This document shows positions 10,321-20,824 of a stretch of 64,000 nucleotides of DNA, piece after piece. Location: contig OY725499.1 of the NCBI GenBank assembly GCA_963281255.1, positions 4,235,148-4,299,147 on the forward strand, in the 5' to 3' direction. Position 1 is the stretch's first letter. Each line of letters opens with the position of its first letter. Below the pieces are notes generated by a model. The model did no database searches and was not told the origin of the DNA. It saw only the letters and a program-made list of their open reading frames with translations. The translations under genes and the position numbers were made by a program. This DNA is from Aphrocallistes beatrix. Lineage: Eukaryota; Porifera; Hexactinellida; Sceptrulophora; Aphrocallistidae.

Positions 10321-11585
10321 GAAATTCCTAATTATAAAATGGTGACAATGACGTCATAATCCCATGATGAGTCGACATTTTCGTCTGAGCTCCGAACTTA
10401 CTGGAGTCATAGCCAAAAGACTCAAACATGCCAAAAATCAGCTTCCAGCTATTCCGTGAGAGGATTGAGGCACCCAATTCTAATCTGTGGAATTTTAGTG
10501 AGCACAGCTTTTGAGTTTGCGGCCTAGGCTCCATGTGCCACACCCTGGCTACGCCTCTGTGTGCATCTTTTCTCTGAAAACTTTACAAGAGTACATAAAA
10601 TCAAAAGAAAAATGATCTGCACAGATCAGTACTATTCTACTTGTCACAACTACAACTATCATTATGCCATAGAATAACAGTAAAAATATTTCACACTCCA
10701 CTGATTAGACACAATTTCAGATCACTAGATAGATAAGTAGCTTGAGTGAGTTCAGTAGATTTGACATAAGTTATCACTCAAATTATGTTTCTCGTCATTT
10801 CACTTAGCTTCACTAATTGTGTCGCTTAACGCCAACTGAATAGTCTATTTGATCAACTGAATTTATTCGGCTGCAACATTGTTATTGTGTCATACCTTCA
10901 GAATTCAATTCTCATAACTCCGTGGATGGTTATAGCAGTTATACATTGATTATGGATTTCGCTAACTCATTTCCAGCTAAGTCATTTGGGGCGGGGAAAC
11001 CTTAGAAACACGGGGTCCATACTATAAATAGAATGGACCCCGGGTCATTGTTGGGATTTATATAATGGAGTAGGCGTGTATAATCAGTGTTCGGTTTTAG
11101 TTATACTCTACCTGCTGGCATTCTCTTTGGAAGTTACTCTTATAAGCTAGAATGAGTAGTCCCTAAAGATAATTATGGAATTCACATACGCACAATTATT
11201 GAAATTATTTGGAAGCTAATTATAAGTTCCTTATACTATTGTAACTGCATTATCACATATCTTTGCCTCCTAAAGATCTTACGGGCCTCATTCGCTAAAA
11301 TTCTTGGACGGAGTAAGAAATCTTTAGAATTGAAATGAAAATTAGTTAAGAATACTAATTCGAAATTCAGTAAATAATGCATTTACAGAAGAGAATAATA
11401 GGAAGCTCAAACTGTGGAAAAAGTGAAACAAAACATACCTTGAAGTGGAAACATAGTATTTTGATTATATGAAAAACAATTCTTAAAAAATTATACAGAT
11501 ATATATATATCACAAACAAATTTAACACAAATTTCGAAGGACTGAAAAATAGAACATCTCAAATGATTGGAAAATGATATTAACA
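10321..11585. other. Gene-free region with one GC-rich hairpin
   Basis: No gene is recognised. A hairpin at 11011-11042 (CGGGGTCCAT paired with ATGGACCCCG) has an ACTATAAATAGA loop that looks like a TATA box. A second TATA-like run (TTTATATAATGG) follows, but no coding ORF does, so this may be a dead promoter. Confidence 0.4.
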
Positions 11586-12265
11586 AACATAAATATAATT
11601 TCAGAACATTTTAAAGACGTGGGACTTCATGGTCGAGTCGTTAGCGCACTGAGTCGATAACAAAGTGACGCAGGTTCGAATCCCAAACAAGTCAACAAAT
11701 TTTCAGTGTTCCAAAGCAACAAATATAAATATAATTTTAGAACATTTTAAAGACGTGGGACTTCATGGTCGAGTGGTTAGCGCACTGAGTCAATAACGAA
11801 GCGGCGCAGGTTCGAATCCCAAACAAGTCAACAAATTTTCAGTGTTCCAAAGTAACAAACATAAATATAATTTTAGAACATTTTAAAGACGTGGGACTTC
11901 ATGGTCGAGTGGTAAGCGCACTGAGTCAATAACGAAGCGGCGCAGGTTCGAATCACAAGCAGTCAACAAACTTTCAGTATTCTAAAGTAACAAACATAAA
12001 TATAATTTTAGAACATTTTAAAGACGTGGGACTTCATGGTCGAGTGGTTAGCGCACTGAGTCGATAACAAAGTGGCGCAGGTTCGAATCCCAAACAAGTC
12101 AACAAATTTTCAGTGTTCCAAAGCAACAAATATAAATATAATTTTAGAACATTTTAAAGACGTGGGACTTCATGGTCGAGTGGTTAGCGCACTGAGTCAA
12201 TAACGAAGTGGCGCAGGTTCGAATCCCAAACAAGTCAACAAACTTCCAGTGTTCCAAAGGAACAA
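11586..12265 (+). repeat. Five-unit tandem array of tRNA-like, A-box/B-box repeats (136-bp period)
   Basis: Each unit has ~64 bp of AT-rich spacer followed by a ~72-bp tRNA-like core: 11622-11693, 11758-11829, 11894-11964, 12029-12100 and 12165-12236. Starts are 136, 136, 135 and 136 bp apart. Every core has a good A box (TGGTCGAGTGG, with a C for G in the first copy) and a B box GGTTCGAATCC (one change in the third copy), spaced as in a tRNA gene. GACTT at the 5' end can pair with AAGTC at the 3' end. The anticodon and T stems pair poorly, so these look like tRNA-derived, pol III-type repeat units rather than working tRNA genes. Confidence 0.75.
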
Positions 12266-12454
12266 ACTGACTCGATTGCAAAGGAGCGGGACGAGGGAAC
12301 AAATCTAAATAAAAAAACACAGAGAAAATTTACAAAAAGGAATACGTAGAGAGCGATGACTCTAGGAATAAAGGGAAAGAATGAGCAAAAAAATAAAAAA
12401 GGAAATAAAAGGGGAATTCCAAACCTAATGAAAGAGTATCTCAATATGGAGAAA
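12266..12454. other. Spacer between the tRNA-like array and the minisatellite
   Basis: Purine-rich, A-rich spacer; nothing coding is recognised. Confidence 0.4.
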
Positions 12455-14070
12455 TTGAAATTCTCCACATAATGCCACAGAACACCCCTCAAGCTGGATG
12501 GATTGAAAAGAGCAACCCAAATGCCTATTCTCCACATAATGCCACAGAGGCCCCCCAGCTGGTGAAGGCATTGAAAAGAGTAACCCAAAATCCCTGTTCT
12601 CCACATAATGCCACAGAGCCCAGCCCCCAGCTGGTGGAGGCATTGAAAAGAGTAACCCAAAATGCCAATTCTCTATATAATGCCACATAACACCCCCTTC
12701 CAAGTGGAAGCATTGAAAAGAGTAACCCAAAATCCCTGTTCTCCACATAATGCCACAGAGCCCCCCCGCCAGCTGGTGGAGGCATTGAAAAGAGTAACCC
12801 AAAATGCCTATTCTCCATATAATGCCACAGAACACCCCCTCCAGGTTGGTGGATTGAAAAGAGTAACCTAAAATGCCTATTCTCCACATAATGCCACAGA
12901 ACACCCCTCTCCAGGTGGGGGGATTGAAAAGAGTAACAAAAATGCCTATTCTCCATATAATGCCACAGAACACCCCCCTCCAGGCGGGAGGGATTGAAAA
13001 GAGCAACCCAAAATGCCTATTCGCCATACAATGCCACAGAACACCCCCTTCCAAGTGGAGGCATTGAAAAGAGTAACCCAAAATCCCTGTTCCCCACATA
13101 ATGCCACAGAGCCCCCCCCCAGCAGGTGGAGGCATTGAAAAGAGTAACCCAAAATGCCTATTCTCCATATAATGCCACAGAACACCCCCCTCCAGGTTGG
13201 TGGATTGAAAAGAGTAACCTCAAATGCCTATTCTCCACATAATGCCACAGAACACCCCTCTCCAGGGGGGGGGATTGAAAAGAGCAACCCAAATGCCTAT
13301 TCGCCATATAATGCCACAGAACACCCCCTTCCAAGTGGAGGCATTGAAAAGAGTAACCCAAAATCCCTGTTCCCCACATAATGCCACAGAGCCCCCCCCA
13401 GCAGGTGGAGGCATTGAAAAGAGTAACCCAAAATGCCTATTCTCCATATAATGCCACAGAATACCCCCCTCCAGGTTGGTGGACTGAAAAGAGTAACCTA
13501 AAATGCCTATTCTCCACATAATGCCACAGAACACCCCTCTCCAGGGGGGGGGATTGGAAAGAGCAACCCAAAATGCCTATTCTCCATATAATGCCACAGA
13601 ACACCCCCCTCCAGGTTGGTGGACTGAAAAGAGTAACCTAAAATGCCTATTCTCCACATAATGCCACAGAACACCCCTCTCCAGGGGGGGGGGATTGGAA
13701 AGAGTAACCTAAAATGCCTATTCTCCACATAATGCCACATAACACCCCTCTCCAGTTATGGGGATTCAAAAGAGTAACCCAAAATGCCTATTCTCCATAT
13801 AATGCCACAGAACACCCCCCTCCAGGTTGGTGGATTGAAAAGAGTAACCTAAAATGCCTATTCTCCACATAATGCCACATAACACCCCTCTCCAGTTATG
13901 GGGATTCAAAAGAGTAACCCAAAAGGCCTATTCGCCATATAATGCCACAGAACACCCCTCTCCAGGTGAGGGGATTGAAAAGAGTAACCCAAAAATGCCT
14001 ATTCTCCATATAATGCCACAGAACACCCCCCTCAAGGTGGGGGGATTGAAAAGAGGGATTGAAAAGAGTA
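12455..14070. repeat. Minisatellite, ~68-bp unit, roughly two dozen copies
   Basis: The unit is built from ATTGAAAAGAGTAACCCAAA, ATGCCTATTCTCCATATAAT and GCCACAGAACACCCC, followed by a variable C-rich/G-rich piece (CTCCAGG, then a G run). Units vary by short indels in the G and C runs. A unit length near 68 is not a multiple of three, so long open frames pass through it by chance on both strands; they are not genes. The array flows into the left arm of the inverted repeat at 13661. Confidence 0.9.
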
Positions 14071-15169
14071 AAATTTCTTATACTCAAACAATCTTAGCTA
14101 TTATGGTCTTTAGAGATTGTAATTCGAATATTCTCAACAATTTTAAAAGATTTTTCGATTCTATGACTTAGAAATGTGTTTTGTATGGTGAGTTTTGAGA
14201 AAAGAAAATGTGTCCTGGCACGCAGCGAAAATCGTGAATCAGGGTCCACTGCTTTTCAAGTTATCTTCCCAGAGCCTTCAAATTCTAGGAAAAATTGGCT
14301 TACACATTTTCCTCGAAAACTCTGAATTTGTAGAAATATAGGATGTTCAGATCAGTGCATTTTGAGGACTATTTGGATCAGATTTTTTTGTGATGCGAAA
14401 AAAAGTGCCATTTGGGGAATTTTGCAAAATGTACCTAATTTGAAGTCGTGAAATAATAGCTTTATCTCGTTTCTGATAATGAATTCAATGAATTTGTGAA
14501 ATATTTCAATGGTGAATGAACGGTATCTGGTGCTAAATCGTCATGGAACATCGATTTAAGAGACATTTTTTACAGAAGCAGTGGCCCTGATTCTCGATTT
14601 TCGCTGCGTGCCAGGACACATTTTTTTTCTCAAAACTCACCATACAAAACACATTTCTAAGTCATAGAATCGAAAAATATTTCAAAATCATTGAGAATAT
14701 TCGAATTACAATCTCTAAAGACCATAATAGCTAAGATTGTTTGAGTATAAGAAATTTTACTCTTTTCAATCCCTCTTTTCAATCCCCCCACCTTGAGGGG
14801 GGTGTTCTGTGGCATTATATGGAGAATAGGCATTTTTGGGTTACTCTTTTCAATCCCCTCACCTGGAGAGGGGTGTTCTGTGGCATTATATGGCGAATAG
14901 GCCTTTTGGGTTACTCTTTTGAATCCCCATAACTGGAGAGGGGTGTTATGTGGCATTATGTGGAGAATAGGCATTTTAGGTTACTCTTTTCAATCCACCA
15001 ACCTGGAGGGGGGTGTTCTGTGGCATTATATGGAGAATAGGCATTTTGGGTTACTCTTTTGAATCCCCATAACTGGAGAGGGGTGTTATGTGGCATTATG
15101 TGGAGAATAGGCATTTTAGGTTACTCTTTCCAATCCCCCCCCCCTGGAGAGGGGTGTTCTGTGGCATTG
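13661..15169. repeat. Long inverted repeat, ~593-bp arms, 322-bp spacer
   Basis: The left arm 13661-14253 and right arm 14576-15169 are reverse complements with only scattered differences. They cover six to seven minisatellite units plus ~180 bp of unique DNA that includes CGCAGCGAAAATCG. The spacer is 14254-14575. A transcript through it would fold into a ~590-bp duplex. It may be a fold-back transposon or a recent inverted duplication. The right arm ends abruptly at 15169, ~280 bp before the NHL gene. Confidence 0.88.
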
Positions 15170-15374
15170 CTTTAGATAGTGCAACTCAATCCTGAAAGTG
15201 AATGAGGTAGTGACATGTCTTAAATTATCCAGTGAGAGGAAATATGAGTCACAGTGCAAGAGTTGCTTCCTCTCAGAGAGAGAGCCACCACTCCACATCC
15301 TCTGATAGTGCAGCCATCTAGACACAATCCACGAGATGTGGTTGCACTCTCTCTAGCGGGAGCAGTAGCCACTA

Positions 15375-15384
15375 CTATAAATAG
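15375..15384 (+). promoter_or_regulatory. TATA box of the NHL gene
   Basis: CTATAAATAG, 66 bp before the ATG at 15451; similar to the boxes of the receptor-like genes. Confidence 0.55.
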
Positions 15385-15450
15385 ACACTCCATCCTGATA
15401 CGCCATTTCTAGTACACAACTGATACAAGCAACTAATACGAGCAAACAGA

Positions 15451-16689
15451 ATGGCAGAGAGATTCCCTGAACCAGCAGCCGTCGTGATGGACCCAGTGGA
15501 GGTAGCAATCAACTCACACTTTGATTGGCTGGTGTATACAGTGAATAGGCGACGTGTAGAGCTCCTCCTCGAGTACCGAGAGAGGAGGGACGAGATGCGA
15601 GCAAGGAAGACAGGCCTCATCAGGACGAAACAACAGCTCCTCCAAACCAAAGAACAACTCCACGATAAAATGGCAGAAAACATGCTCCACTCTCTGAAAG
15701 AGAAGATGACGGAGGATATCGAAACTAAGCTGAGAGATCTGGAGGTGACTGATCGACCAATGGAGCTGTCGTTCCAGTGCGAGACACGAGAGGTGGGGGA
15801 GACCATCTCTCAACTGGGACAGCTGATCCAGAAACAGATCCTCTCCACTCCCAACTACCCCGCACTCTCACAACCACGCATCTCTGTCTGTGTGGAAGGG
15901 ACAGGACCTGGACAACTCCATTTGCCTAGTGGAATAGCATATGATGAGACTAGTCATCTCATATATGTAGTGGATAGTAATGGTTTTTCAAGTAGAGTCT
16001 GTGTATTTTCTGAGGAAGGAGAATACATTTACTCATTCGGTAAAGGAGAATTAGTTGATCCAGTGGGAGTAGCTATCAGTGGGGAGAATATATATGTTAG
16101 CGAATTCTTAAAGTGCACCATTCTCCATTACAAGCTACCAGCCTATCGTTTAGTGTTTAGAGTAGGCAAGTTGGGATCTGGAGAGAACGAGTTCTCTTCT
16201 CCTCAACACATCTCTGTCTCGAGTAATAGAGATGTGTATGTAGCTGATAGTGGTAACAACAGAGTTGTTGTTATGGATTGTGAACTCAGGTTTAAACATT
16301 CCATTCAACACTCTACTATGACTAGACCCTGTGACGTGAAAACACTAAATGATGAAGTATATGTACTAAGCTTAAGAGATTTTCCGTGTCTCCACGTATT
16401 TCATAAATCTGGTAGCAAACTCCGTTCATTCATTACTCGTGGGGAGGGAAGTGACTATCAAGTAGAAGGATGATTTTGTTTATGTTTCGATAAACAGAAC
16501 AATATCCTTATCGGTGACTACATGGCTAAACGTATCAAGGTCTTCTCTCCAACAGGCATTCTCCTACACACACTAGGAGGTAGTCAGGATGAAGATAAGG
16601 AAATACGACCTGAAGGAATTGTGGTCACCCCGAACAACAAGATTGTTTGTTGTTCTTTTACCAAGTTTAAGTTACATGTTTTTTATTAG
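15451..16689 (+). pseudogene. Coiled-coil NHL-repeat protein interrupted by an in-frame TGA
   Basis: The ATG opens 340 codons: a coiled coil (residues ~20-130, with RTKQQLLQTKEQLHDK) and NHL beta-propeller repeats (LPSGIAYDE, DPVGVAISG, SPQHISVSSNRDVYVADSGN). TGA at 16471-16473 ends the frame, yet the same frame continues without indels to TAG at 16687-16689. The continuation encodes the expected last propeller blades (NNILIGDYMAKRIKVFS, GILLHTLGG, PEGIVVTPNNKIV). Against the intact 411-residue paralog at 31.7 kb the TGA falls at a Ser/Pro position, so it is a simple nonsense change. Like its paralogs it has no RING or B-box, only the coiled coil and NHL part known from TRIM-NHL proteins. Recent pseudogene or allele. 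Confidence 0.85.
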
Positions 16690-17529
16690 ATTGCTCTTTT
16701 TGTTTGTGAATGTCTAAAATGAATTTTCTTATACTCGTGTAAAGTTGAAATCACTGGGTGCCGGGTGGAATTTTTCAGAAAATAATGAAATAACCAACAA
16801 ATTATTTAAACATTTTTGACTCTGAATCGAGAAAGAAAATCAAATATAATTGTTCATCTAAGGAAGAAACAATACGGAATAAATATTTCACACCCCACTG
16901 ACTAGACAAAACTTTAGATAGTTAAACTCAATTGTAATAACTGCCAGTTTAAAAGGAAATAAACCATCATAGACATATCCATATTACTGCAAAGGTGTTA
17001 ATGCGATACTTAGGAACCCCGCTATGTGATAACATATCATTACTTTTAGGCTGCTTCGCCCTCTTAGCTCACTGAGGATCCGCACATGGAGATATAAACA
17101 ACTGATCGTTGAAAGGCACTCTCAGGAAAGTCCTTCTTAAATTATAGAAAAGACTTCTACTTTTGTACAGAGAGTTTCTCAAAAGTTCTGGAACGATTAA
17201 AAACGATCAAAATGTGCAATTGTGTCGTAAGGAGCGGTTGCTATGTTTGTTTCCATATTTGGATTGTTTGTTGCCATTGTGCCATTGCACAGAATCTTCA
17301 CCTGGGACCTGAAGATTGGTTGCTAATAGAGCAATATTGCTAACAAGTGAATTCCACTGTAGTTTATTTTATCCTGATGGATCATAGATGATAACTTTGA
17401 TGGGTCACTTTATCTAAGTCCAGTTTACCAACTCTGTTTCCAAATAATAAGATTTGGAGTGCTATCATGAGATATGGTTAATATAATCACTAAAAAACTC
17501 AGTACAAATACAGGAAACAATATACAGTC
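16690..17529. other. Intergenic, nothing recognised
   Basis: AT-rich spacer between convergent genes. No repeat, RNA gene or convincing ORF is seen. Confidence 0.4.
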
Positions 17530-19002
17530 TCAAAAATGAGTAGAAGCCATGGGGATATAGTTCTCTTCACGAACAGTCAGCAGATTCGAACTACCATCAT
17601 GAACCATGTGTGGGTTGGAATGTACTTCTGCAGATGAGATGCCGCTGTTTTGACCGTTTTGATCCCAATGTCCAATGGAATCTTCATATAAGTCATTGAT
17701 GTCCTCAATTTCGTAGATGCTACTGGTAGCAGACATTGCTGGTCTCGAAGCGCCAGGAATTGCTTCGTAAATGCGAGTGTCTTCTGAGTATACATTTGGG
17801 CTTATTTGAAGATTTTGTTGGTGCGCATTAGGCAATAGTAAGTTAGGAGGTTGCACGTTGTTTGCACCATAACCATAATTCGCATAGTCTCTCCTCCTCA
17901 AATTAACTCCGTAAATTTCATTGCTTACTTTCAGCTTTTGATTTTCTTTCTTACTTTCCTTATAGCGCAGTTTGTACTTAATAAGGAAGAACCAGCACGC
18001 AGCTACGAGTCCTGTGGCAGCACATGTAGTCACTAGGCATATTATACAGATGACGACTGAGAAGAGAGTGGCGGGAGATGAGAAGTCCAGTATCTGCTCC
18101 AGGAGGGAAGGAGGGGCAGGAGGTCTCGGGGGAGGTGGTAGGGTGGTCGTCATCTGGTTAGCTCCTGGAGGCGTGTTGGAGTTAGGAGGTGGTGTGTTGG
18201 GGTTAGGAGGTGGTCTGTTATCTCGAGGGGGTTGAGTGGTAGATGGTGGAGGTAGATTAGTAGGTATTGAAGGTTGAGTGGTAGGTGGTGGAGGTGGAGG
18301 AGGTGGATTAGTAGGTGTTGAAGGTTGAGTGGTAGGTGGCGGAGGTGGATTAGTAGTAGGTGTTGAAGGTTGAGTGGTAGGTGGCGGAGGTGTTGAAGAT
18401 TGAGTAGTAGGTGTTGAAGTTTGAGTAGTAGGTGGTGGAGGTGGAGGAGGTGGATTAGTAGGTGGTGGAGCTTGAGTACTCATCGTACTGGTGCTATTAG
18501 TAGTCTCATTAGTAGTCACAGTAGGGGATGTGCTAGTCAGAGGTGTCTGGCTTGAAGAGACGGGATCAGCTGTCATTGATTGGATTTGTGTATTCAACAG
18601 GACACTCGCGTTGGAGAAGAATTCTATTTCATTGAGCAGAATAGAGACATTTTGCATTGCAATGAGTCGTAGCGTTACCATGGTTACAGGCTGTACAGTT
18701 AGAAGCAGAGTTAGCGCATAATTAGCTTCGCTGTGGGTGAAGTATAAGGAGTTGCTGACGTCATTAACGATGCTCACGCTGAGTGGCGGTTGTGTAGAGG
18801 AGACGGGGGCATTAGGATGATGAATGCCATACAAGATGATCTTCTCTATGGCTACAACAATGCCGAAATGGAATGTTATATTGCAGGGTGAACAGTTCCT
18901 GAATCCGACATGGTCCTCGTATCTGGGTGATCCTACATGTTGGATGGAGTTTAAATGTTGTAAAAATGCATTAGTAATTGCTTCGTAAATGAATGTTTTC
19001 AT
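17530..19002 (-). CDS. Large single-pass receptor-like protein: F5/8-like domain, Thr/Pro-rich stalk, TM, tyrosine tail
   Basis: The open frame encodes 490 residues. Residues ~20-130 look like a beta-sandwich domain ending in ILLNEIEFF, which matches the EIEFF end of the gene at base 1. Then come ~170 residues of Thr/Ser/Pro stalk with imperfect TTQPSTPTNPPPPP repeats, and a TM block (FDF SSPATLFSVVICIICLV to CWFFLIKYKLRYKESKKE) homologous to the 6.5- and 8.9-kb paralogs. The tail has YGVNL, VYSED, IYEAI, IYEIEDINDLYED and YIPM. The first ATG follows an in-frame TAA directly, and no signal peptide is present. The 5' part is therefore probably on another exon, perhaps the signal-peptide exon at 20268-20777. 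A possible acceptor (CAACATGTAG) falls inside the ORF near 18930. Confidence 0.72.
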   Translation of the reverse strand: MKTFIYEAITNAFLQHLNSIQHVGSPRYEDHVGFRNCSPCNITFHFGIVVAIEKIILYGIHHPNAPVSSTQPPLSVSIVNDVSNSLYFTHSEANYALTLLLTVQPVTMVTLRLIAMQNVSILLNEIEFFSNASVLLNTQIQSMTADPVSSSQTPLTSTSPTVTTNETTNSTSTMSTQAPPPTNPPPPPPPPTTQTSTPTTQSSTPPPPTTQPSTPTTNPPPPPTTQPSTPTNPPPPPPPPTTQPSIPTNLPPPSTTQPPRDNRPPPNPNTPPPNSNTPPGANQMTTTLPPPPRPPAPPSLLEQILDFSSPATLFSVVICIICLVTTCAATGLVAACWFFLIKYKLRYKESKKENQKLKVSNEIYGVNLRRRDYANYGYGANNVQPPNLLLPNAHQQNLQISPNVYSEDTRIYEAIPGASRPAMSATSSIYEIEDINDLYEDSIGHWDQNGQNSGISSAEVHSNPHMVHDGSSNLLTVREENYIPMASTHF

Positions 19003-19353
19003 TTAAATCTTAATTCGTTCCACGATTAGAAAACTATATTATCAGCGAACAAAATTGAATATGTTACGAATCGCTATTAACTTACAGTATAAAACTGCTA
19101 ATGTTTTGAAAATCTTAAATTTGCAGTATAAAGATACCGTATACTTGTATTATTAGCCTCATTTACCACCTAATGAAATTTTTCAGATATGAGATTTTTC
19201 AATGAATATGAGTTGTATAATCGCTCGAATGATTCAAGAAATAGTAAAAGGGAAAATTAATATTTATTCTTAGGAGTAACCAAAATAGCATCCACTTTTG
19301 GGGGTTATTATTCGATGGCTGGCTACTATTCAAGTATATATATACATACAGAC
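19003..19353. other. Probable intron or spacer
   Basis: AT-rich sequence upstream of the 17.5-kb ORF on its strand; probably intronic if the exon at 20.3-20.8 kb belongs to the same gene. Confidence 0.35.
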
Positions 19354-19612
19354 CAGGGGTGCTCAAACTTTTACATCTACGGGCCACTTTAAAAATTAGG
19401 CTCCGCCTTACGGGCCACAAATCATAGATCGCCTCTAGCTTTAGTTTAATCAATTTTCAAGCTATACATTGTAAAGTATCTACAATTATTTCTATATGGT
19501 GTTTAGAAAAAACAATTATTATCTGTGACGATTGAAGCACGTCAATCTACTGTATATATATGAATAATGAAAACAAGCGAATTATCCGCGGGACATAGTT
19601 TGAGCACCCTTG
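19354..19612. mobile_element. 259-bp hAT-type MITE
   Basis: Ends CAGGGGTGCTCAAACT and AGTTTGAGCACCCTTG are terminal inverted repeats of the common hAT form. The 8-bp flanks ATACAGAC (19346-19353) and ATATAGAC (19613-19620) are a target duplication with one mismatch. The body includes the GGGCCAC segments usual for this MITE type. No coding capacity. Confidence 0.85.
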
Positions 19613-19615
19613 ATA

Positions 19616-19900
19616 TAGACGGTACTCAAATTCGAGTTTGTACTTAACAAAATTACCGTAGTTTCCATCAGTGAGCAGTCCGTTTCCTCCAGTACAGAGG
19701 ATGCTGGAGCATATTCCTGTGTATAGAGTGTCAGAGAATGTGTAGGGAGTAGAGTTTGTAGAGTTAGTAGAGTTTGTGTTTGTAGAGTTGGTAGTTAGAA
19801 ATGTAGCAGTAGCATCTGGGACTGGCATAGCATAGGATAGGATGGTTGGATATGTTAGATTGTTCGACTCTCTCTTACAACCAAACAGTTCTATACGCAC
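19616..19900 (-). pseudogene. Remnant of a receptor-like paralog
   Basis: The minus strand encodes LTYPTILSYAMPVPDATATF, which matches the mature N-termini of the 6.5-kb (LTYPTNPS) and 8.9-kb (PTIPSYAMPAPDA) genes. An Asn/Ser/Thr repeat follows, then GNFVKYKLEFEYR, which matches the juxtamembrane KYKMRFRE of the family. The TM segment itself is missing or scrambled and the hAT MITE abuts the 3' end. It is a decayed copy, or possibly an internal exon of the gene spanning 17.5-20.8 kb. Confidence 0.6.
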
Positions 19901-19989
19901 GCAGTATACGCCAATGGATCCATTGTACGTCTTTATTATCTACAAGCAGAATAAGTACTGTGGTCAACACTGAAACAATTCAAATTAGA

Positions 19990-20209
19990 GATATTTTACT
20001 AAGATGCAAAGTTCCCAATACAATCCTCCAGAGATACGCTCCTAGTCTCAAACCCATGAATTTCATACGACGCCTAAATGGATAAATTACATTATAATTT
20101 GGGATAAATTAGGGATTATTCTAAATTTTCACGCTCCTAATTCCTAAACACTTTCGGGCTTAAAATCATACGTCTAAAGGAGCGTATCGCGCTCCTAGAT
20201 AATGCCTTG
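19990..20209 (-). mobile_element. hAT-like MITE family A, diverged copy
   Basis: Shares GAGATACGCTCCTAGTCTCA and CTAAAGGAGCGTATCGCGCT with copies at 23120, 23662 and 28413. The 5' end is degenerate and no clean target duplication is seen here. Confidence 0.65.
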
Positions 20210-20267
20210 ATTCCCCAAACTATAATATTAACGAATTATCAGCTGAGAAAGCATGGATTAAACTCAC

Positions 20268-20777
20268 TTCCACTTTATCTGCGAGCACAGGTGTCACAGA
20301 CACCTTGACGGACACATCTCTGCTTCTAGCCACAGAACTGAATTTGTAGAGTCCATCCGTAGCATACGGAGAGGTCAGCTGATTGCTTATCCCGCCCAAT
20401 TGTCTCCTCAGCTCGAATTCCTCTGTGTCGTTAGCATCCACCTGAGTGTGGCACTCTCCCTCCAACCCTGATCCATTCGGTGGCAGCTGATTGATAGCCA
20501 CTCCAGTGATCCAATACTGATCCCAGGTCCCGTTCAAGTAATGAAGATCGATTATAAGTTTTTCTCGTACATCTATCTGCCAAAAACTGGCATTCCGTGA
20601 CAGAACTGGGAGTAGGGTAGTGTTGCTAGGCACCAGTGCACCTGAATAGTTTACCATTAGATCCATTGATTGGAGGATTGCATTGTTGCATAGGTTCGTA
20701 GCTGACAGACTTGACAGTTGCTGATTGGTCCCCAGACACCCAATCAAGCACAGGAATGAGATGAGGAGTAAATCCAT
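20268..20777 (-). CDS. Signal-peptide plus discoidin-like exon of a receptor-like gene
   Basis: The ATG at 20777 opens a signal peptide (LLLISFLCLIGCLGTNQ) of the same kind as the 6.5- and 8.9-kb genes. About 145 residues with several N-glycosylation sites follow, reading FWQIDVREKLIIDLHYLNG then QYWITGVAI, which resembles the core of a discoidin/F5-8 domain. A strong donor (GAA|GTGAGT) at 20268 ends the exon in phase 0 after 170 codons; the open frame past it stops within 16 codons. A CTATAAATG box lies ~40 bp upstream. The downstream exons are probably among 17.5-19.0 kb, which would give a complete receptor of ~650 residues. The join is not proven. Confidence 0.62.
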
Positions 20778-20815
20778 ATTCGAGCTTTAGTAAGCCATTC
20801 TTTCGAGGTGGTCTG

Positions 20816-20824
20816 CATTTATAG
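20816..20824 (-). promoter_or_regulatory. TATA box CTATAAATG
   Basis: Minus-strand copy of the nonamer found before the 6.5- and 8.9-kb paralogs, ~39 bp upstream of the ATG at 20777. Confidence 0.6.

Noticed and set aside
11622-12236. Five functional tRNA genes
   Set aside because: A and B boxes fit, but the anticodon and T stems do not pair well and the loop lacks a clear T33-anticodon; kept as tRNA-like repeats.
11586-12265. CRISPR array
   Set aside because: Regular spacing but the units are repeated in full with no unique spacers, and this is animal DNA.
12235-13740. Long minus-strand and plus-strand ORFs of up to 247 codons
   Set aside because: They are minisatellite translations; the same peptide blocks reappear in every frame because the unit is not a multiple of three.
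16471-16473. Selenocysteine codon in the NHL gene
   Set aside because: Paralogs have Ser or Pro at the site, not Cys, and no SECIS-like hairpin was recognised downstream.
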